A DNA stretch of 64,000 nt from Emcibacteraceae bacterium (GTDB lineage Bacteria; Pseudomonadota; Alphaproteobacteria; Sphingomonadales; Emcibacteraceae), in assembly GCA_021774795.1 (NCBI GenBank), contig JAJFIR010000014.1, positions 1 to 64,000 on the forward strand, written 5' to 3'. Below are positions 23,650 through 34,070 of the stretch, in pieces. Within the stretch, counting starts at the first letter, position 1, and each line of letters opens with the position of its first letter. The position numbers and the translations under genes were made by a program. Under the pieces are notes generated by a model. That model saw nothing but the letters and a program-made list of their open reading frames with translations. It ran no database searches and was not told the DNA's origin.

Positions 23650-26139
23650 TCAGCATAAAACTCTTTCTGGCGGTATAGAAATCGTCGCCGCTGTTCCAAC
23701 ATTTTCGGTACTCGTAAGTGAAAATGAGCCACCGTGAAGTTCAACAAGTTTTTTAACGATAGAAAGCCCTAGTCCGGTACCTTCTTCGTTTAGATCATGG
23801 GCATCATGTATTTGTTCGAATGGATGCAACACCTGTTCAAGTCGATCTTCCGGAATACCAATACCATTATCACTAATGCACAGTATAGCACCGCCATCTG
23901 CCGAACTTGTTACCATACAGTCAATCCAACCTCCAACACGGGTGAATTTCACTGAATTATTAAGTAAATTAATGATGGTCCTTTTGAAGGCACTAATATC
24001 CCCATGAAGTGTAATCGTCTTTTCTGGGACTTTATTTTCGTAGGACAGCTGTATTTTTTTCTCGCTGGCCTGGTCTTTCAGCATTTTGAAGACTTCATTG
24101 ACACAATTATCCAGCTCAAATTCAGTTTCATCCAATTGCCATTTACCGGCTTCGATTTTTGACAAATCCAATATATCCTTAATGACTGTTGCCAAATGCT
24201 CGCCGCTATACTTAATATCCTCGACATATTCCTTATATTTTGGCGGACTAATTTCACCAAATATTTCCGAAGTAATAACTTCAGAAAATCCAATAATGGC
24301 GTTGAGCGGCGTTCTAATCTCGTGGGACATATTTGCAAGGAACGCTGATTTGGCTTGATTTGCTGTTTCCGCATCCATTAACGCCGCATGCGCTTCCGCG
24401 CGCGATGCTCTCAGTTTTCCTTCAACCACTTTTCGGCGTCTCACTTCCTCGCGCAAACTATTGATCCAAATTAAAATAACCAACACCGTTACCAAAATTA
24501 AAATGATACCAAACCCCCGCCAGAAGTTTGTGTAGTTTTCAGTTTCTTCTATTTTCAAAGAAAGCCATTCACGCGATATCGCCGCTTTTTCCATTACACT
24601 AATCGAATTCAAAGCCTTCTGCATTGCACTTGCAAGCAATGGTAACTCTGATCTTATTCCCATGGATAAAGTCGTTTTATAGGGTGTCTCGCCTACGACG
24701 ACCAACTGCGTCAGCCCTTCATTAACAATATGATGTGATGAAATTGGAATATCGCCTATATGGGCGTCTGCCGTGCCAAGCGCAACCATATTAAGTGCAA
24801 CTTGCACTGATTCAACTTCAATAATTTCGAGATCAGGATAGTCTTTTTTTACGAATTCATTAACAGCAGAATCTGTTACCTGTACTATTTTCCTACCTTC
24901 GAGACCGTCCAAACTACCATAGACATTACCACCCTCACGGGCAAAAATCACATTTGAAACAGACATATAATTGTCAGTAAAGTTAAGAAATTGTCGCCGC
25001 TCTTCTGTCGGAATAACACCTGACAATATATCTGCTTCGCTGGAATGGATCATTGTCATAGCTTCCGTCCAGTTTTTATTACCAGCCCACTCAAAATGTA
25101 TATTTAATTTTTTAGAAATTTCTTCGAGATAACTCCCTGCTATTCCTCTAATTCTGCCACCATCATCTATGAATTCAATAGGTGCAATCGTAGGATCAGC
25201 TGCAACAATAAAACTATTATTTTTTGATAACCAGTTATATTCTTCTGCCGTTAATCCAATATCAACATCGACTGAATATGCGGCTTGCCACTTCATAGAA
25301 AGTTGGCCAAATTCTTTCTCAGTAACCGCCGCCATCCCTTTTTCAATGACAGAAGCCAATATTGGCCAATCGTTTCGCGATGCAATATGCATCACTTCTT
25401 CTTTAGTGTTGCGCAAAAAATCTTGCCGACCAATTATTTCTAGCCCCGGAATAAAGTTTTTATTGATAATAAAATTTGAAATTGACGCCGTGTTTATAAA
25501 AATATCTGCGACTTTTGTGGACACACCCACCAACGCATCCTTGACGGTATCAAACTCTACATACGTAAGATTTGGATATTTTTTTTGGTAATATGGCGCG
25601 ACTGCCCATCCCTTAATAAGGGCTATTCTTTTGTTATCCAGATCTTCTATTTTATTGACATATTCCGCCCCTGCACGTCCATAAATAACCGTTGGTAAAG
25701 TCATATAAAAGCTGGAAAAGTTTAAAAATTCATTACGTTTATCTGTTCTTGCCAAACTATGAGTGAGATCAATTTCGCGATTTTCAAGCATTTCCATAAG
25801 TTGATCCCACGGAAGGCCACTTGTGTATTCTATTTCTAGCCCGATTTTTTCCGCTATTAAATTCAGATAATCAACCGAAAATCCCGCAGCTTTCCCATCT
25901 ACAACGTAATCAAACGGCGGATAGTCCATATCATTGGTAGCCCGTATTACCGGATGTTCAGCAATCCATTTAATTTCTTCGGTAGTTAGACCTAAATCAA
26001 TATCTTGCGCTGAGATGCCGGACGACACGACGATTAACGTAAAGATTATGCTAAAGGCAAATTTAAAAACACGACCAAAGAACGAATATGCCTGTTCAAG
26101 TATATTAAAAAATCGATGATAGAAACTTGTCCAATTCAT
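23650..26139 (-). CDS. BvgS-like sensor histidine kinase with two Venus-flytrap domains (paralogue 1)
   Basis: From the ATG at 26139 (AGGGG upstream) the protein has 829 residues; an in-frame ATG at 26268 would add 43 residues of poor signal character. A signal/membrane segment (FAFSIIFTLIVVSSGISAQ) is followed by two periplasmic SBP_bac_3 domains, each opened by LTxEExxWLxxxxxI: the first at about 38-270, the second at about 285-520. One membrane helix (about 544-563) leads into a helix, then HisKA with the phospho-acceptor His in NMSHEIRTPLN (H606) and HATPase_c with NLLNNS, DNGIGIP and GTGLGLSIV. There is no PAS, receiver or HPt domain, unlike BvgS. Such sensors bind small molecules, often amino acids, in the periplasm. 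Confidence 0.9.
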   Translation of the reverse strand: MNWTSFYHRFFNILEQAYSFFGRVFKFAFSIIFTLIVVSSGISAQDIDLGLTTEEIKWIAEHPVIRATNDMDYPPFDYVVDGKAAGFSVDYLNLIAEKIGLEIEYTSGLPWDQLMEMLENREIDLTHSLARTDKRNEFLNFSSFYMTLPTVIYGRAGAEYVNKIEDLDNKRIALIKGWAVAPYYQKKYPNLTYVEFDTVKDALVGVSTKVADIFINTASISNFIINKNFIPGLEIIGRQDFLRNTKEEVMHIASRNDWPILASVIEKGMAAVTEKEFGQLSMKWQAAYSVDVDIGLTAEEYNWLSKNNSFIVAADPTIAPIEFIDDGGRIRGIAGSYLEEISKKLNIHFEWAGNKNWTEAMTMIHSSEADILSGVIPTEERRQFLNFTDNYMSVSNVIFAREGGNVYGSLDGLEGRKIVQVTDSAVNEFVKKDYPDLEIIEVESVQVALNMVALGTADAHIGDIPISSHHIVNEGLTQLVVVGETPYKTTLSMGIRSELPLLASAMQKALNSISVMEKAAISREWLSLKIEETENYTNFWRGFGIILILVTVLVILIWINSLREEVRRRKVVEGKLRASRAEAHAALMDAETANQAKSAFLANMSHEIRTPLNAIIGFSEVITSEIFGEISPPKYKEYVEDIKYSGEHLATVIKDILDLSKIEAGKWQLDETEFELDNCVNEVFKMLKDQASEKKIQLSYENKVPEKTITLHGDISAFKRTIINLLNNSVKFTRVGGWIDCMVTSSADGGAILCISDNGIGIPEDRLEQVLHPFEQIHDAHDLNEEGTGLGLSIVKKLVELHGGSFSLTSTENVGTAATISIPPERVLC

Positions 26140-26312
26140 CGTTAACTTACCCCTGTAATTAACTGAGCCTCCTACTGCATATTCTTTATATGTAATAAAA
26201 ATTAAATTTAGCTTAAAAAATATTAAAACATCTCGCAATACAGCCTCATAAAGGACGAGTAGATGCATTGGTATATAATATATTTAACTTGCGGCAGAAA
26301 TATATATTACAA

Positions 26313-28766
26313 TCATATGACTTTGAAATTCGGGATGTTTATAAAAGCACTCGTTCCCACGCCCAATTCACTTTGCAATTTAAACGTATTCTGATGAAGT
26401 TCGACTAATTGTTTTACAATAGATAACCCAAGACCTGTACCCACTTCTTTTGGTTGCTCGTCATTATGATTTTGGCCAAACGGGCTGATAACATAATCTA
26501 GTCGATCTTGCGGAATACCGATGCCATTGTCCTTTATTTCCAATTCAATACTACCGTTATCCTTGGCAACTACTAAACATCCGACTTCGCCGCCATTTTT
26601 GGTGAATTTGACCGAATTACTTAACAAGTTTATGATAATCCTTCGATACGCATTGACATCACCCCGGATCATCAATGGTTGATTGTCTTTCAAAGGTGAA
26701 TAAGAAAGTTCGATTTCTTTATCCTCTGCCTGTCTTCGAAGCATATTTAACGAATCTTTTATGCAGACATCCAAATCAAATTCATTCTCATTCAACTGCC
26801 AGTTTCCAGATTCTATTTTTGAAAGGTCGAGTATATCTTTAATCACGGTTGCCAAATGCTCGCCGCTACCTTTTATATCTTTAAGATACTCCCTATATTT
26901 TGGAATATTTATCTCACCGAAAACGCCTGATGACATAACATCAGAAAACCCGATAATGGCATTTAAAGGTGTTCTGATTTCATGGGACATGTTCGCAAGG
27001 AACGATGATTTTGCATCGTTAGCGATTTGAGCCTTTGCCCTCGAAATGCGTAATTTCTTTTCGATTACCCGGCGAAGGGCGATTTCTCTGCGTAAACTAA
27101 TTGCCCATACCAATATTATTAAAACCGCAAATAGTGCTAAACCAGATATTTGCCAGATAATCCTATTATCTTGATTATTGACGATTCCAAGTGATAACCA
27201 ATCTTGGGAAATTTTTGCTCTTTCACTGGACGTGATCGATTGCATGGCTTTTTGTAGAGCGCTACTTAAGTGGGGTAATTCCTTTCGTACTCCCATTGAC
27301 AAAGCCGTTGAATACGGGGCCTCACCCACTACTATTATTTGTGTTAATCCCTCTTTGGCGATATAATAAGACGTGGTTATTACATCACCTATGTAAGCAT
27401 CCACAGCACCAGTAACGAGTAATTTTAACGCTTCGGATATAGTTTCCACTTCTGTTATTTCCATATCTGGATAATCTTGTCTTATATAGCTCGTCGTAGA
27501 AAACTCTTTAACTTGTGCCACTCTGCGACCATATAAACCGTCCATACTGCCATATATCTGGTTCCCCTCTCGGGTGAATATGGCGTTAGTAAGAGAAACA
27601 TATTGATCTGTGAAATTTAGAAATTCCCGTCTTTCGGGAGTATCAGCAATAGCCGACAACATATCTGCATCACCGGCTATAACTTTGTTCATACCGGCTT
27701 CAAAATTTTCGCTCACAATCCATTGAAATCTAACACCCAATTTATTTTCAATTATTTTCAAATATGTACCTGCAATACCTGTAATTCCGCCAAATTCGTC
27801 AATAAACTCAAGTGGTGCTATCGTTGGGTCCGCAGCCACCTTTATGATATGGTTTTCTCTTAACCATTTAGCCTCTTCACTATTCAAGCCAATGCGATTT
27901 CGATTATAGTATTGCGCTTGCCATTTTCGGGAGAGTTCTTGAAATTCAATATCGGATACCGCTTTCATTCCTTTTTCCAAAATACGATTTAAAATTGGCA
28001 AATCATTTCTGGCGGCTAAACGAACTTTATTGCCGACGGCGAGTTCAGGAAACACATTTTCTCCAATAACATCCACCCCCGTTATAAAATTCTTGGTTAT
28101 CGTGTAATTGGCAATCGGCAAGATAACCGCAAAAACATCAATAGTTCCAGTTGAAAGTGATCTAAAAGCCTCAAGAACGGTTGTTTGTTCAATTAATTCA
28201 AGGTGAGAATAGTTATTTTTAATGACATTTGCACTGGCAATTCCGTTAATAACACCAATACGTCTCCCGACAAGATCGTCAAGCGACTGAACAGGCTCGT
28301 CTCCTGTTCGTCCAAATAAATAAAACGGCAAATCCAGGTAAGTTGATGTGAAATTCAGGTACTCTTCGCGCGCTGATGTTCTAATCAAGCCATGGGCAAC
28401 ATCAATTTTCCTACTTTTAAGTTGTTCTACCAGGTTCGGTAAATTTGGATCGCTTATATATTCAATGTTTAAACCAACTTTTTGCGCGACTAAATTAAGA
28501 TAATCCACAGATAAGCCCGTGGGTTTTCCAGCATCAAAAAAATCGATGGGGGCCCATTCCGTATAATTTGTCGCACGTACGATCGGATTTTGAATGATCC
28601 AAAGGTGCTCCTGCTCCGTTAAATTCGGCGTTACTGAACCGTCAGCTTGCTGGCTTATATTCTGCGCCCCTGTCGGGACGACCAAAGCCAGATAAATACT
28701 AAAACAAAACAAAAGCTTTAGTGCCGTAAGACGGGGATATTTATGCCAGTGATTATAAGTATACAA
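26313..28766 (-). CDS. BvgS-like sensor histidine kinase with two Venus-flytrap domains (paralogue 2)
   Basis: The protein has 817 residues. No ATG is near the signal peptide (LLFCFSIYLALVVPTGAQ), so translation probably starts at the TTG at 28766, with GGTAGG upstream. The two SBP_bac_3 domains begin at LTEQEHLWII and LNSEEAKWLR. The membrane helix is near residues 540-560, and the kinase His is in NMSHEIRTPLN near 597. N box (NLLSNS), G1 (DNGIGIP) and G2 (GTGLGLSIV) are intact, so it should be active. It has the shortest linker between membrane helix and HisKA (nine residues between the LxxS and AKS landmarks). The gene is 173 bases upstream of paralogue 1 on the same strand. No response regulator is adjacent. 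Confidence 0.9.
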   Translation of the reverse strand: MYTYNHWHKYPRLTALKLLFCFSIYLALVVPTGAQNISQQADGSVTPNLTEQEHLWIIQNPIVRATNYTEWAPIDFFDAGKPTGLSVDYLNLVAQKVGLNIEYISDPNLPNLVEQLKSRKIDVAHGLIRTSAREEYLNFTSTYLDLPFYLFGRTGDEPVQSLDDLVGRRIGVINGIASANVIKNNYSHLELIEQTTVLEAFRSLSTGTIDVFAVILPIANYTITKNFITGVDVIGENVFPELAVGNKVRLAARNDLPILNRILEKGMKAVSDIEFQELSRKWQAQYYNRNRIGLNSEEAKWLRENHIIKVAADPTIAPLEFIDEFGGITGIAGTYLKIIENKLGVRFQWIVSENFEAGMNKVIAGDADMLSAIADTPERREFLNFTDQYVSLTNAIFTREGNQIYGSMDGLYGRRVAQVKEFSTTSYIRQDYPDMEITEVETISEALKLLVTGAVDAYIGDVITTSYYIAKEGLTQIIVVGEAPYSTALSMGVRKELPHLSSALQKAMQSITSSERAKISQDWLSLGIVNNQDNRIIWQISGLALFAVLIILVWAISLRREIALRRVIEKKLRISRAKAQIANDAKSSFLANMSHEIRTPLNAIIGFSDVMSSGVFGEINIPKYREYLKDIKGSGEHLATVIKDILDLSKIESGNWQLNENEFDLDVCIKDSLNMLRRQAEDKEIELSYSPLKDNQPLMIRGDVNAYRRIIINLLSNSVKFTKNGGEVGCLVVAKDNGSIELEIKDNGIGIPQDRLDYVISPFGQNHNDEQPKEVGTGLGLSIVKQLVELHQNTFKLQSELGVGTSAFINIPNFKVI

Positions 28767-28873
28767 TAGTACTACCTACCCATATCAAATTGAAACAGCA
28801 GGTACATATTATATAATGTTGGAAATTTTGCTACATTTTTCGAGCGATAATATATTGATTTTCTATAAAGACC

Positions 28874-31468
28874 TTACGCGATCTTATCAGAATTTAGAGG
28901 CATAGTTTTAGGAACAAGAACTCGTTCAGCGGGTAACTTCATATAAGCTACCGTACCCATTCCGACTTCACTTTTTAACGAAAATTTGCCGCCATGCAAT
29001 TCAATAAGTTGTTTAACGATAGGTAAACCAAGACCGGTACCTTCTTCATTCAAATATGCACCTTCAGCCTGTTCAAACGGATTAAGAACCTGCTTTATTC
29101 TATTAGTTGGAATTCCTATTCCATTATCTTTTATCGCTATTATAGCACCGCCGTCACTGTCTAAAGCCACACCATACCCGACCTCTCCGTTTTCACCTGT
29201 GAATTTTACGGCGTTTGAAAGCACATTTATAAGAGCTCTTTTAAAAGCGTGATTATCACCATACAGGTTCAGCGAAAGCCCTTTGTCGCCTTTTCCCCTG
29301 GACAGGGAAATACTTTTTTGCTCGGCGTGAGGTTCTATCATTTTAACGGCATCATTTATGCAATCATCTAATGAAAATTCTTTCTCGTCTAATAGCCATT
29401 TACCCGCTTCAATTTTAGATAGATCCAGAATGTCTTTAATTACTGTTCCCAGATGTTCTCCACTATCTTTTATGTCATTTAAGTATGAAATATATCTCGG
29501 CTCTTCTATTTTTCCGAAAATTCCAGAAAGCATAACCTCAGAAAACCCAATAATAGCATTAAGTGGCGTTCTTATCTCATGGCTCATATTCGCCAAAAAT
29601 TGGGATTTTGCTTCATTGGCCATTTCTGCTTCCATCTGCGCGACCTCTGCTGAAGCTTGCGCGACCTCCGCAACTTTTTGGGCTTCTTCCGCAATTATTT
29701 GGGACTTCACAGCTTCCGCTTGCGATAAAATTAGATCTGCTTCTGCTATCTTTCTGCGCTGAACTTCACGTTGCAAACCTAAATTCCAGGTTAATATCAA
29801 GGCGACAACAAACGACGAAATGCTGATAACAGCCAACAACATTTTGTAATCAATTTGTTCTTTTGTATTGGGGGCAAGCCACTCTCGATTAATGGCCGAG
29901 CTTTCCATAGGTGAAATTGAATTCAAGGCCTTCTTGAGCGCACTTGCTAGAAGTGTCAGTTCTGAGCGAATTCCAATTGAAACATGTCCCTTGTAGGGCG
30001 TTACACCAACAACTGTTAAATTCGTCAGACCCTGCAAAGCAATATTATACGACGTGATTGGCACACTGCCTATATGCGCATCCACAACACCCGATGAAAC
30101 GAGTTTAAGTGCTGATGCTACGGACTCTACTTCGATGATTTCAAGGTTAGGAAAATCCCGGCGAATATCATCATTTAACGCGAAGTTTTCTACTTGAGCT
30201 ATTTTAAAACCTTTGAGACTTTCCATATCACCAAAAGCTTTTTCTCCTTCACGAGAAAAAATCATACTTGATACATCAATATAGCTATCTGTAAAGTCAA
30301 GGAATTCCCGGCGTGCGGGCGATGGAGACGCCGCCGATAATATATCTGCCTCTTTCGAAATAATTTTATCCATGCCCTGCTTAAAACTACTATTTCCTAC
30401 CCATTCGAACTTGATATTGAGTTTAGCCTCTATGATATCAAGATGGGCCCCTGCAATGCCGCTAATTCGACCATTTTCATCGATAAATTCCACAGGTGGT
30501 ACGGCTGGATCAACAGCAACCTTTACAACAGGATTTTCATCCAACCATTCTAATTCTTGTTCTGTTAAGGCAAGTTCATTATCAAAATTTATTCGTGTCT
30601 GCCATTTATTCGAAAGTGACCGAAATTCTTGTTCGGTCACCGCTTCCATACCTTTATTAAGAATAGTCACTAGTAGAGGCCAGTCATTACGCGCTGCCAA
30701 TCTTATGAAATCTACTTCTTCCAAGCCTCTTGAAATAGGTGTTCCAATAAGCTCTACTTCGGAAATCCGGTTTTGAGCAATTAAGTAATTTGCTACCGTA
30801 ATTGATAGAGGAAGCACATCAATTTTGCCATTGACCAGATCCCCAAATGCTTCAATAGCAGAATCGTATTCGATCAGGTTTAGGTCAGGTAGGGTATTTT
30901 GTAATCTCTCTGTGAAACTTCCTCCTTTAATTGAACCTACTTTTTTTCCAAAAAGTTCGTTATCACGTTCAATTCTATCGGTGCCCGATCTACCGTAATA
31001 TCCCATTGGTATCTCAAGATAGGGCGTTGTAAAATTCAAATACCGATCGCGTTGGTCCGTTTTTACTAGGCCATGCGCCACATCAATCTCACGCGCTTTC
31101 AACATATTTGTAAGCTCGACCCAGGAATATCCGTTTACGAATTCTACTTTCAAACCAACTTTTTCTGCGACCAATTTGAGAAACTCAACTGAGAACCCAG
31201 TGGCTTTACCTGACCGCACATAATCAAATGGTGCCAAATTCAAGGCGTTTGTCGCACGTATTACCGGATGATCTAACAGCCATGCTTTTTCTTCTGACGA
31301 CAACACTATTTCATCTGCAAGAATATTTTGGCCTGTGGTTTGAGCAATAGTAAGATTAGCAGGAATAATGAATAATAAAATCACGCTAGCCATTAGGAAA
31401 CAAATCCTAAATAGACACTTTTTTCTAAAAATATGACGTTCGTTAAAACTAATCAACAGTATTCCCAA
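28874..31468 (-). CDS. BvgS-like sensor histidine kinase with two Venus-flytrap domains (paralogue 3)
   Basis: The protein has 864 residues from a TTG at 31468. Other possible starts are a TTG four codons later, with GGGAA upstream, and the ATG at 31393 just before the hydrophobic ASVILLFIIPANLTIAQ signal. The two periplasmic domains start at LSSEEKAWLL and LTEQELEWLD. A striking alanine/glutamate-rich coiled coil (QKVAEVAQASAEVAQ and flanks) links the membrane helix to HisKA; it is the longest linker of the five paralogues, at 37 residues between landmarks. The phospho-acceptor His is near residue 630, and the ATPase motifs NVLSNA, DNGIGIP and GTGLGLPIV are intact. It lies 107 bases upstream of paralogue 2. 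Confidence 0.9.
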   Translation of the reverse strand: MGILLISFNERHIFRKKCLFRICFLMASVILLFIIPANLTIAQTTGQNILADEIVLSSEEKAWLLDHPVIRATNALNLAPFDYVRSGKATGFSVEFLKLVAEKVGLKVEFVNGYSWVELTNMLKAREIDVAHGLVKTDQRDRYLNFTTPYLEIPMGYYGRSGTDRIERDNELFGKKVGSIKGGSFTERLQNTLPDLNLIEYDSAIEAFGDLVNGKIDVLPLSITVANYLIAQNRISEVELIGTPISRGLEEVDFIRLAARNDWPLLVTILNKGMEAVTEQEFRSLSNKWQTRINFDNELALTEQELEWLDENPVVKVAVDPAVPPVEFIDENGRISGIAGAHLDIIEAKLNIKFEWVGNSSFKQGMDKIISKEADILSAASPSPARREFLDFTDSYIDVSSMIFSREGEKAFGDMESLKGFKIAQVENFALNDDIRRDFPNLEIIEVESVASALKLVSSGVVDAHIGSVPITSYNIALQGLTNLTVVGVTPYKGHVSIGIRSELTLLASALKKALNSISPMESSAINREWLAPNTKEQIDYKMLLAVISISSFVVALILTWNLGLQREVQRRKIAEADLILSQAEAVKSQIIAEEAQKVAEVAQASAEVAQMEAEMANEAKSQFLANMSHEIRTPLNAIIGFSEVMLSGIFGKIEEPRYISYLNDIKDSGEHLGTVIKDILDLSKIEAGKWLLDEKEFSLDDCINDAVKMIEPHAEQKSISLSRGKGDKGLSLNLYGDNHAFKRALINVLSNAVKFTGENGEVGYGVALDSDGGAIIAIKDNGIGIPTNRIKQVLNPFEQAEGAYLNEEGTGLGLPIVKQLIELHGGKFSLKSEVGMGTVAYMKLPAERVLVPKTMPLNSDKIA

Positions 31469-31635
31469 GCACTTAATTTTTGATGGCTTACCGAAAATAT
31501 TAGGGGAAAATGATTAAAGTTCGATTAAAACTATTAATATGATAAAATTATTTGATTACAAGAACTTCACTTCAAAATATGGGTATCAAACAAAGCTGTA
31601 TATGTTTTGGTGAACTAGAATTCAGTCAGTGCGAC

Positions 31636-34041
31636 CTACGCAATCACACTTGTTTCATTTAATTTCAAAGTGGCGCATGTCCCCACACCAATTTTACTTT
31701 CCAGCGAAAATTCGCCGTTATGCAGCTTAACAAGTTGATCAACAATCGTTAGTCCAAGCCCCGTTCCCGCCTCGTTTACCTTCTGAACATCATGCTCTTT
31801 TCCAAATGGGCTTAGAACATGTTCTAATCTGTCTTTCGATATACCAACACCGTCATCAATTACCTCAATAACCACACCTTTTTCGTTAGTTCGAAATATA
31901 TTGCAAATAATTTGACCATCATTTTCGGTAAACTTAATCGCATTTGATAATAAATTTTTAATTATTCTTTTAAAACATATTTCATCCGCGAGTAAGGCAA
32001 GTGCTTCATCTTTTGGGTCTATTTTAATTGTCACAGAAATATTTTTGCCCCTTGCTTTTTCTTTCAGCATCCTGATTTCTGTTTCAAGAACTCGCAAAAT
32101 TTCAAATTCAGTTTTCTTCAACTGCCACTTACCGGCTTCTATTTTTGACAAATCCAGAATATCGTTAATCACAATAGCAAGATGTTGACCACTTCCTTTT
32201 ATGTCCTTTAAATATTCTTTGTATTTAGCTTGACTAATTTTACCAAACATTTCTGACGAAATGACTTCTGAAAAACCAATTATTGCATTGAGCGGGGTTC
32301 TTATTTCGTGGCTCATATTAGCCAAAAAAGTTGACTTCGCTGCGTTAGCGGTTTCAGCTTCTCGCTGAGAATTTCGTAATTTCTTTTCAATCAACTTTCG
32401 CTGATTTACTTCCCGACGTAAACTAAAAATCCAGATCAAAATGATGCCAATAATACTTCCCGAAAATATAGCAATCTGTAATATTAAAGAACTATTATTG
32501 CTTTCTATTTTAAGTGCCATCCATTTTCGTGATATTTCTGCCCTTTCTTCCGGTGTAAGAGAGTTCAAGGCTTTATTCATTGCGCTTGCCAGAAGCGGCA
32601 AATCTTTGCGTATTCCGAATGTATTTTCAGATTTATAGGGCGTTTCACCTGAAATGATGACTTCGTCATATCCATTGGCAACAATTTTACTTGCTGTAGT
32701 TGGAATTCCGCTAATAAAAGCATCAACATCGCCATCTGCCAATAATTGCAAGGCTTTCGCGGTATTATCGACTTCAATGATTTCTATATCAGGGTAATCT
32801 TGGTTAATTTTTTGAGTAACAGTGTAGCTTTTTACCAGCGCAATTTTTTTGCCAACTAATCCCCGAAGATTACCATAGCTCGGACCATTTGAACGGTTAA
32901 AAACCATGTTTGTAACGACCATATAACTATCCGTGAAATTAAGATGTTCTCTGCTATCCGGCGACGGCGTTATGGAAGTTATGATGTGCGCCTCGCCGTT
33001 TACAACCTTATCTAGCCCGTCAGTCCAAGATTCATTGCCAACCCACTCAAATTCTATGTTTAACTTTTTGCCTATTATGTCCAGATAAGCACCGGCGACA
33101 CCGTCAATTTTACCTTCCGAACTTATTTGTGAAACCGGTGACATCGTAGGGTCCGAAGCCACAATAATCTTTTTATTTAAAGACAGCCAATTATATTCTT
33201 CCGGTGTCAACTCATTCACACTGCCAAGGATATAATCGACATTCCATTTTACGAGTAATTGATGAAATTCATCGTCAGTAATTAACGACATACCTTTATT
33301 CAGGAGAATGCTCAGCATAGGCCAGTCTTTGCGTACGCCAAACCGAATTGAATTTGTATCAGACGATTCCGGTAAAACACCCTGACCAATAACTTCAACA
33401 CCCGTAATAAAGTTTCTCGAAATAACATAGGTCGAGGTTGGCAAGCGATCCACAAACACATCGATCTGGCCCGCAGAAATTGCCGTCAATGCGTCTTTCA
33501 CAAAAGGCTGTTCGATAATGTTTAAATGCGAGTAATGTTCCTTTAATATTATGTGGCTTGACCAATCTTTGATTACGCCAATTTTTTTTCCCAGCAAATC
33601 ATCCGCTGTTAAAATGGGTTCGGCACCCACCCTCCCAAAAAAAGTCATTATGAAATTAAGATATGGCGGTGAAAAATCCCAATATTGATCACGGTCCCCT
33701 AAATTTGTGGCACTTTGCAGTATATCTATCTCATGATTTTGTGCTTTTTTGACAAGTTCCATCCAGTCATTGCCCGTCTCATATTCTATATTAAGTCCGA
33801 TTTTTTCGGCGACTAAATTTAAATAATCTACCGAAAGACCAGTTGCTTGCCCACGTACAAAAAAATCAATTGGCGGCCATTGAGTATAATTTGTAGAGCG
33901 GATTACAGGATGCGCGTCAATCCACGCTTGCTCCTGCGCGCTCAGCACTGCTTCATTAATCACGCTTTGTGTTTTACCCAAACTAGTACACAACAGTATC
34001 TGCGCTATTATCATGAGCGACCATGCAATTGATTTTTTCAT
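31636..34041 (-). CDS. BvgS-like sensor histidine kinase with two Venus-flytrap domains (paralogue 4)
   Basis: The protein has 801 residues from an ATG at 34041 with GAGG upstream. The signal peptide ends near LGKTQS. Its periplasmic domains (LSAQEQAWID and LTPEEYNWLS) are the most diverged of the set: the second is labelled by ASDPTMSPVSQISSEG where the others read AADPTIAPLEFID. The Pro-Leu-Glu-Phe segment lines the ligand pocket in this family, so ligand choice probably differs. Nine residues separate the linker landmarks. The kinase core has NMSHEIRTPLN, NLLSNA, DDGVGIS and GTGLGLTIV; the G1 box starts DDG rather than DNG. It is the first of the four tandem kinase genes in transcription order, 29 bases after the 149-residue membrane protein gene. 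Confidence 0.9.
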   Translation of the reverse strand: MKKSIAWSLMIIAQILLCTSLGKTQSVINEAVLSAQEQAWIDAHPVIRSTNYTQWPPIDFFVRGQATGLSVDYLNLVAEKIGLNIEYETGNDWMELVKKAQNHEIDILQSATNLGDRDQYWDFSPPYLNFIMTFFGRVGAEPILTADDLLGKKIGVIKDWSSHIILKEHYSHLNIIEQPFVKDALTAISAGQIDVFVDRLPTSTYVISRNFITGVEVIGQGVLPESSDTNSIRFGVRKDWPMLSILLNKGMSLITDDEFHQLLVKWNVDYILGSVNELTPEEYNWLSLNKKIIVASDPTMSPVSQISSEGKIDGVAGAYLDIIGKKLNIEFEWVGNESWTDGLDKVVNGEAHIITSITPSPDSREHLNFTDSYMVVTNMVFNRSNGPSYGNLRGLVGKKIALVKSYTVTQKINQDYPDIEIIEVDNTAKALQLLADGDVDAFISGIPTTASKIVANGYDEVIISGETPYKSENTFGIRKDLPLLASAMNKALNSLTPEERAEISRKWMALKIESNNSSLILQIAIFSGSIIGIILIWIFSLRREVNQRKLIEKKLRNSQREAETANAAKSTFLANMSHEIRTPLNAIIGFSEVISSEMFGKISQAKYKEYLKDIKGSGQHLAIVINDILDLSKIEAGKWQLKKTEFEILRVLETEIRMLKEKARGKNISVTIKIDPKDEALALLADEICFKRIIKNLLSNAIKFTENDGQIICNIFRTNEKGVVIEVIDDGVGISKDRLEHVLSPFGKEHDVQKVNEAGTGLGLTIVDQLVKLHNGEFSLESKIGVGTCATLKLNETSVIA

Positions 34042-34070
34042 TAAGCCTCGTTACAAAATGGTTTCGTGAG

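Noticed and set aside
26140-26268. 43-residue N-terminal extension of kinase paralogue 1
   Set aside because: The internal ATG at 26139 has an AGGGG site and directly precedes a normal signal region; the upstream part has no counterpart in the other paralogues.
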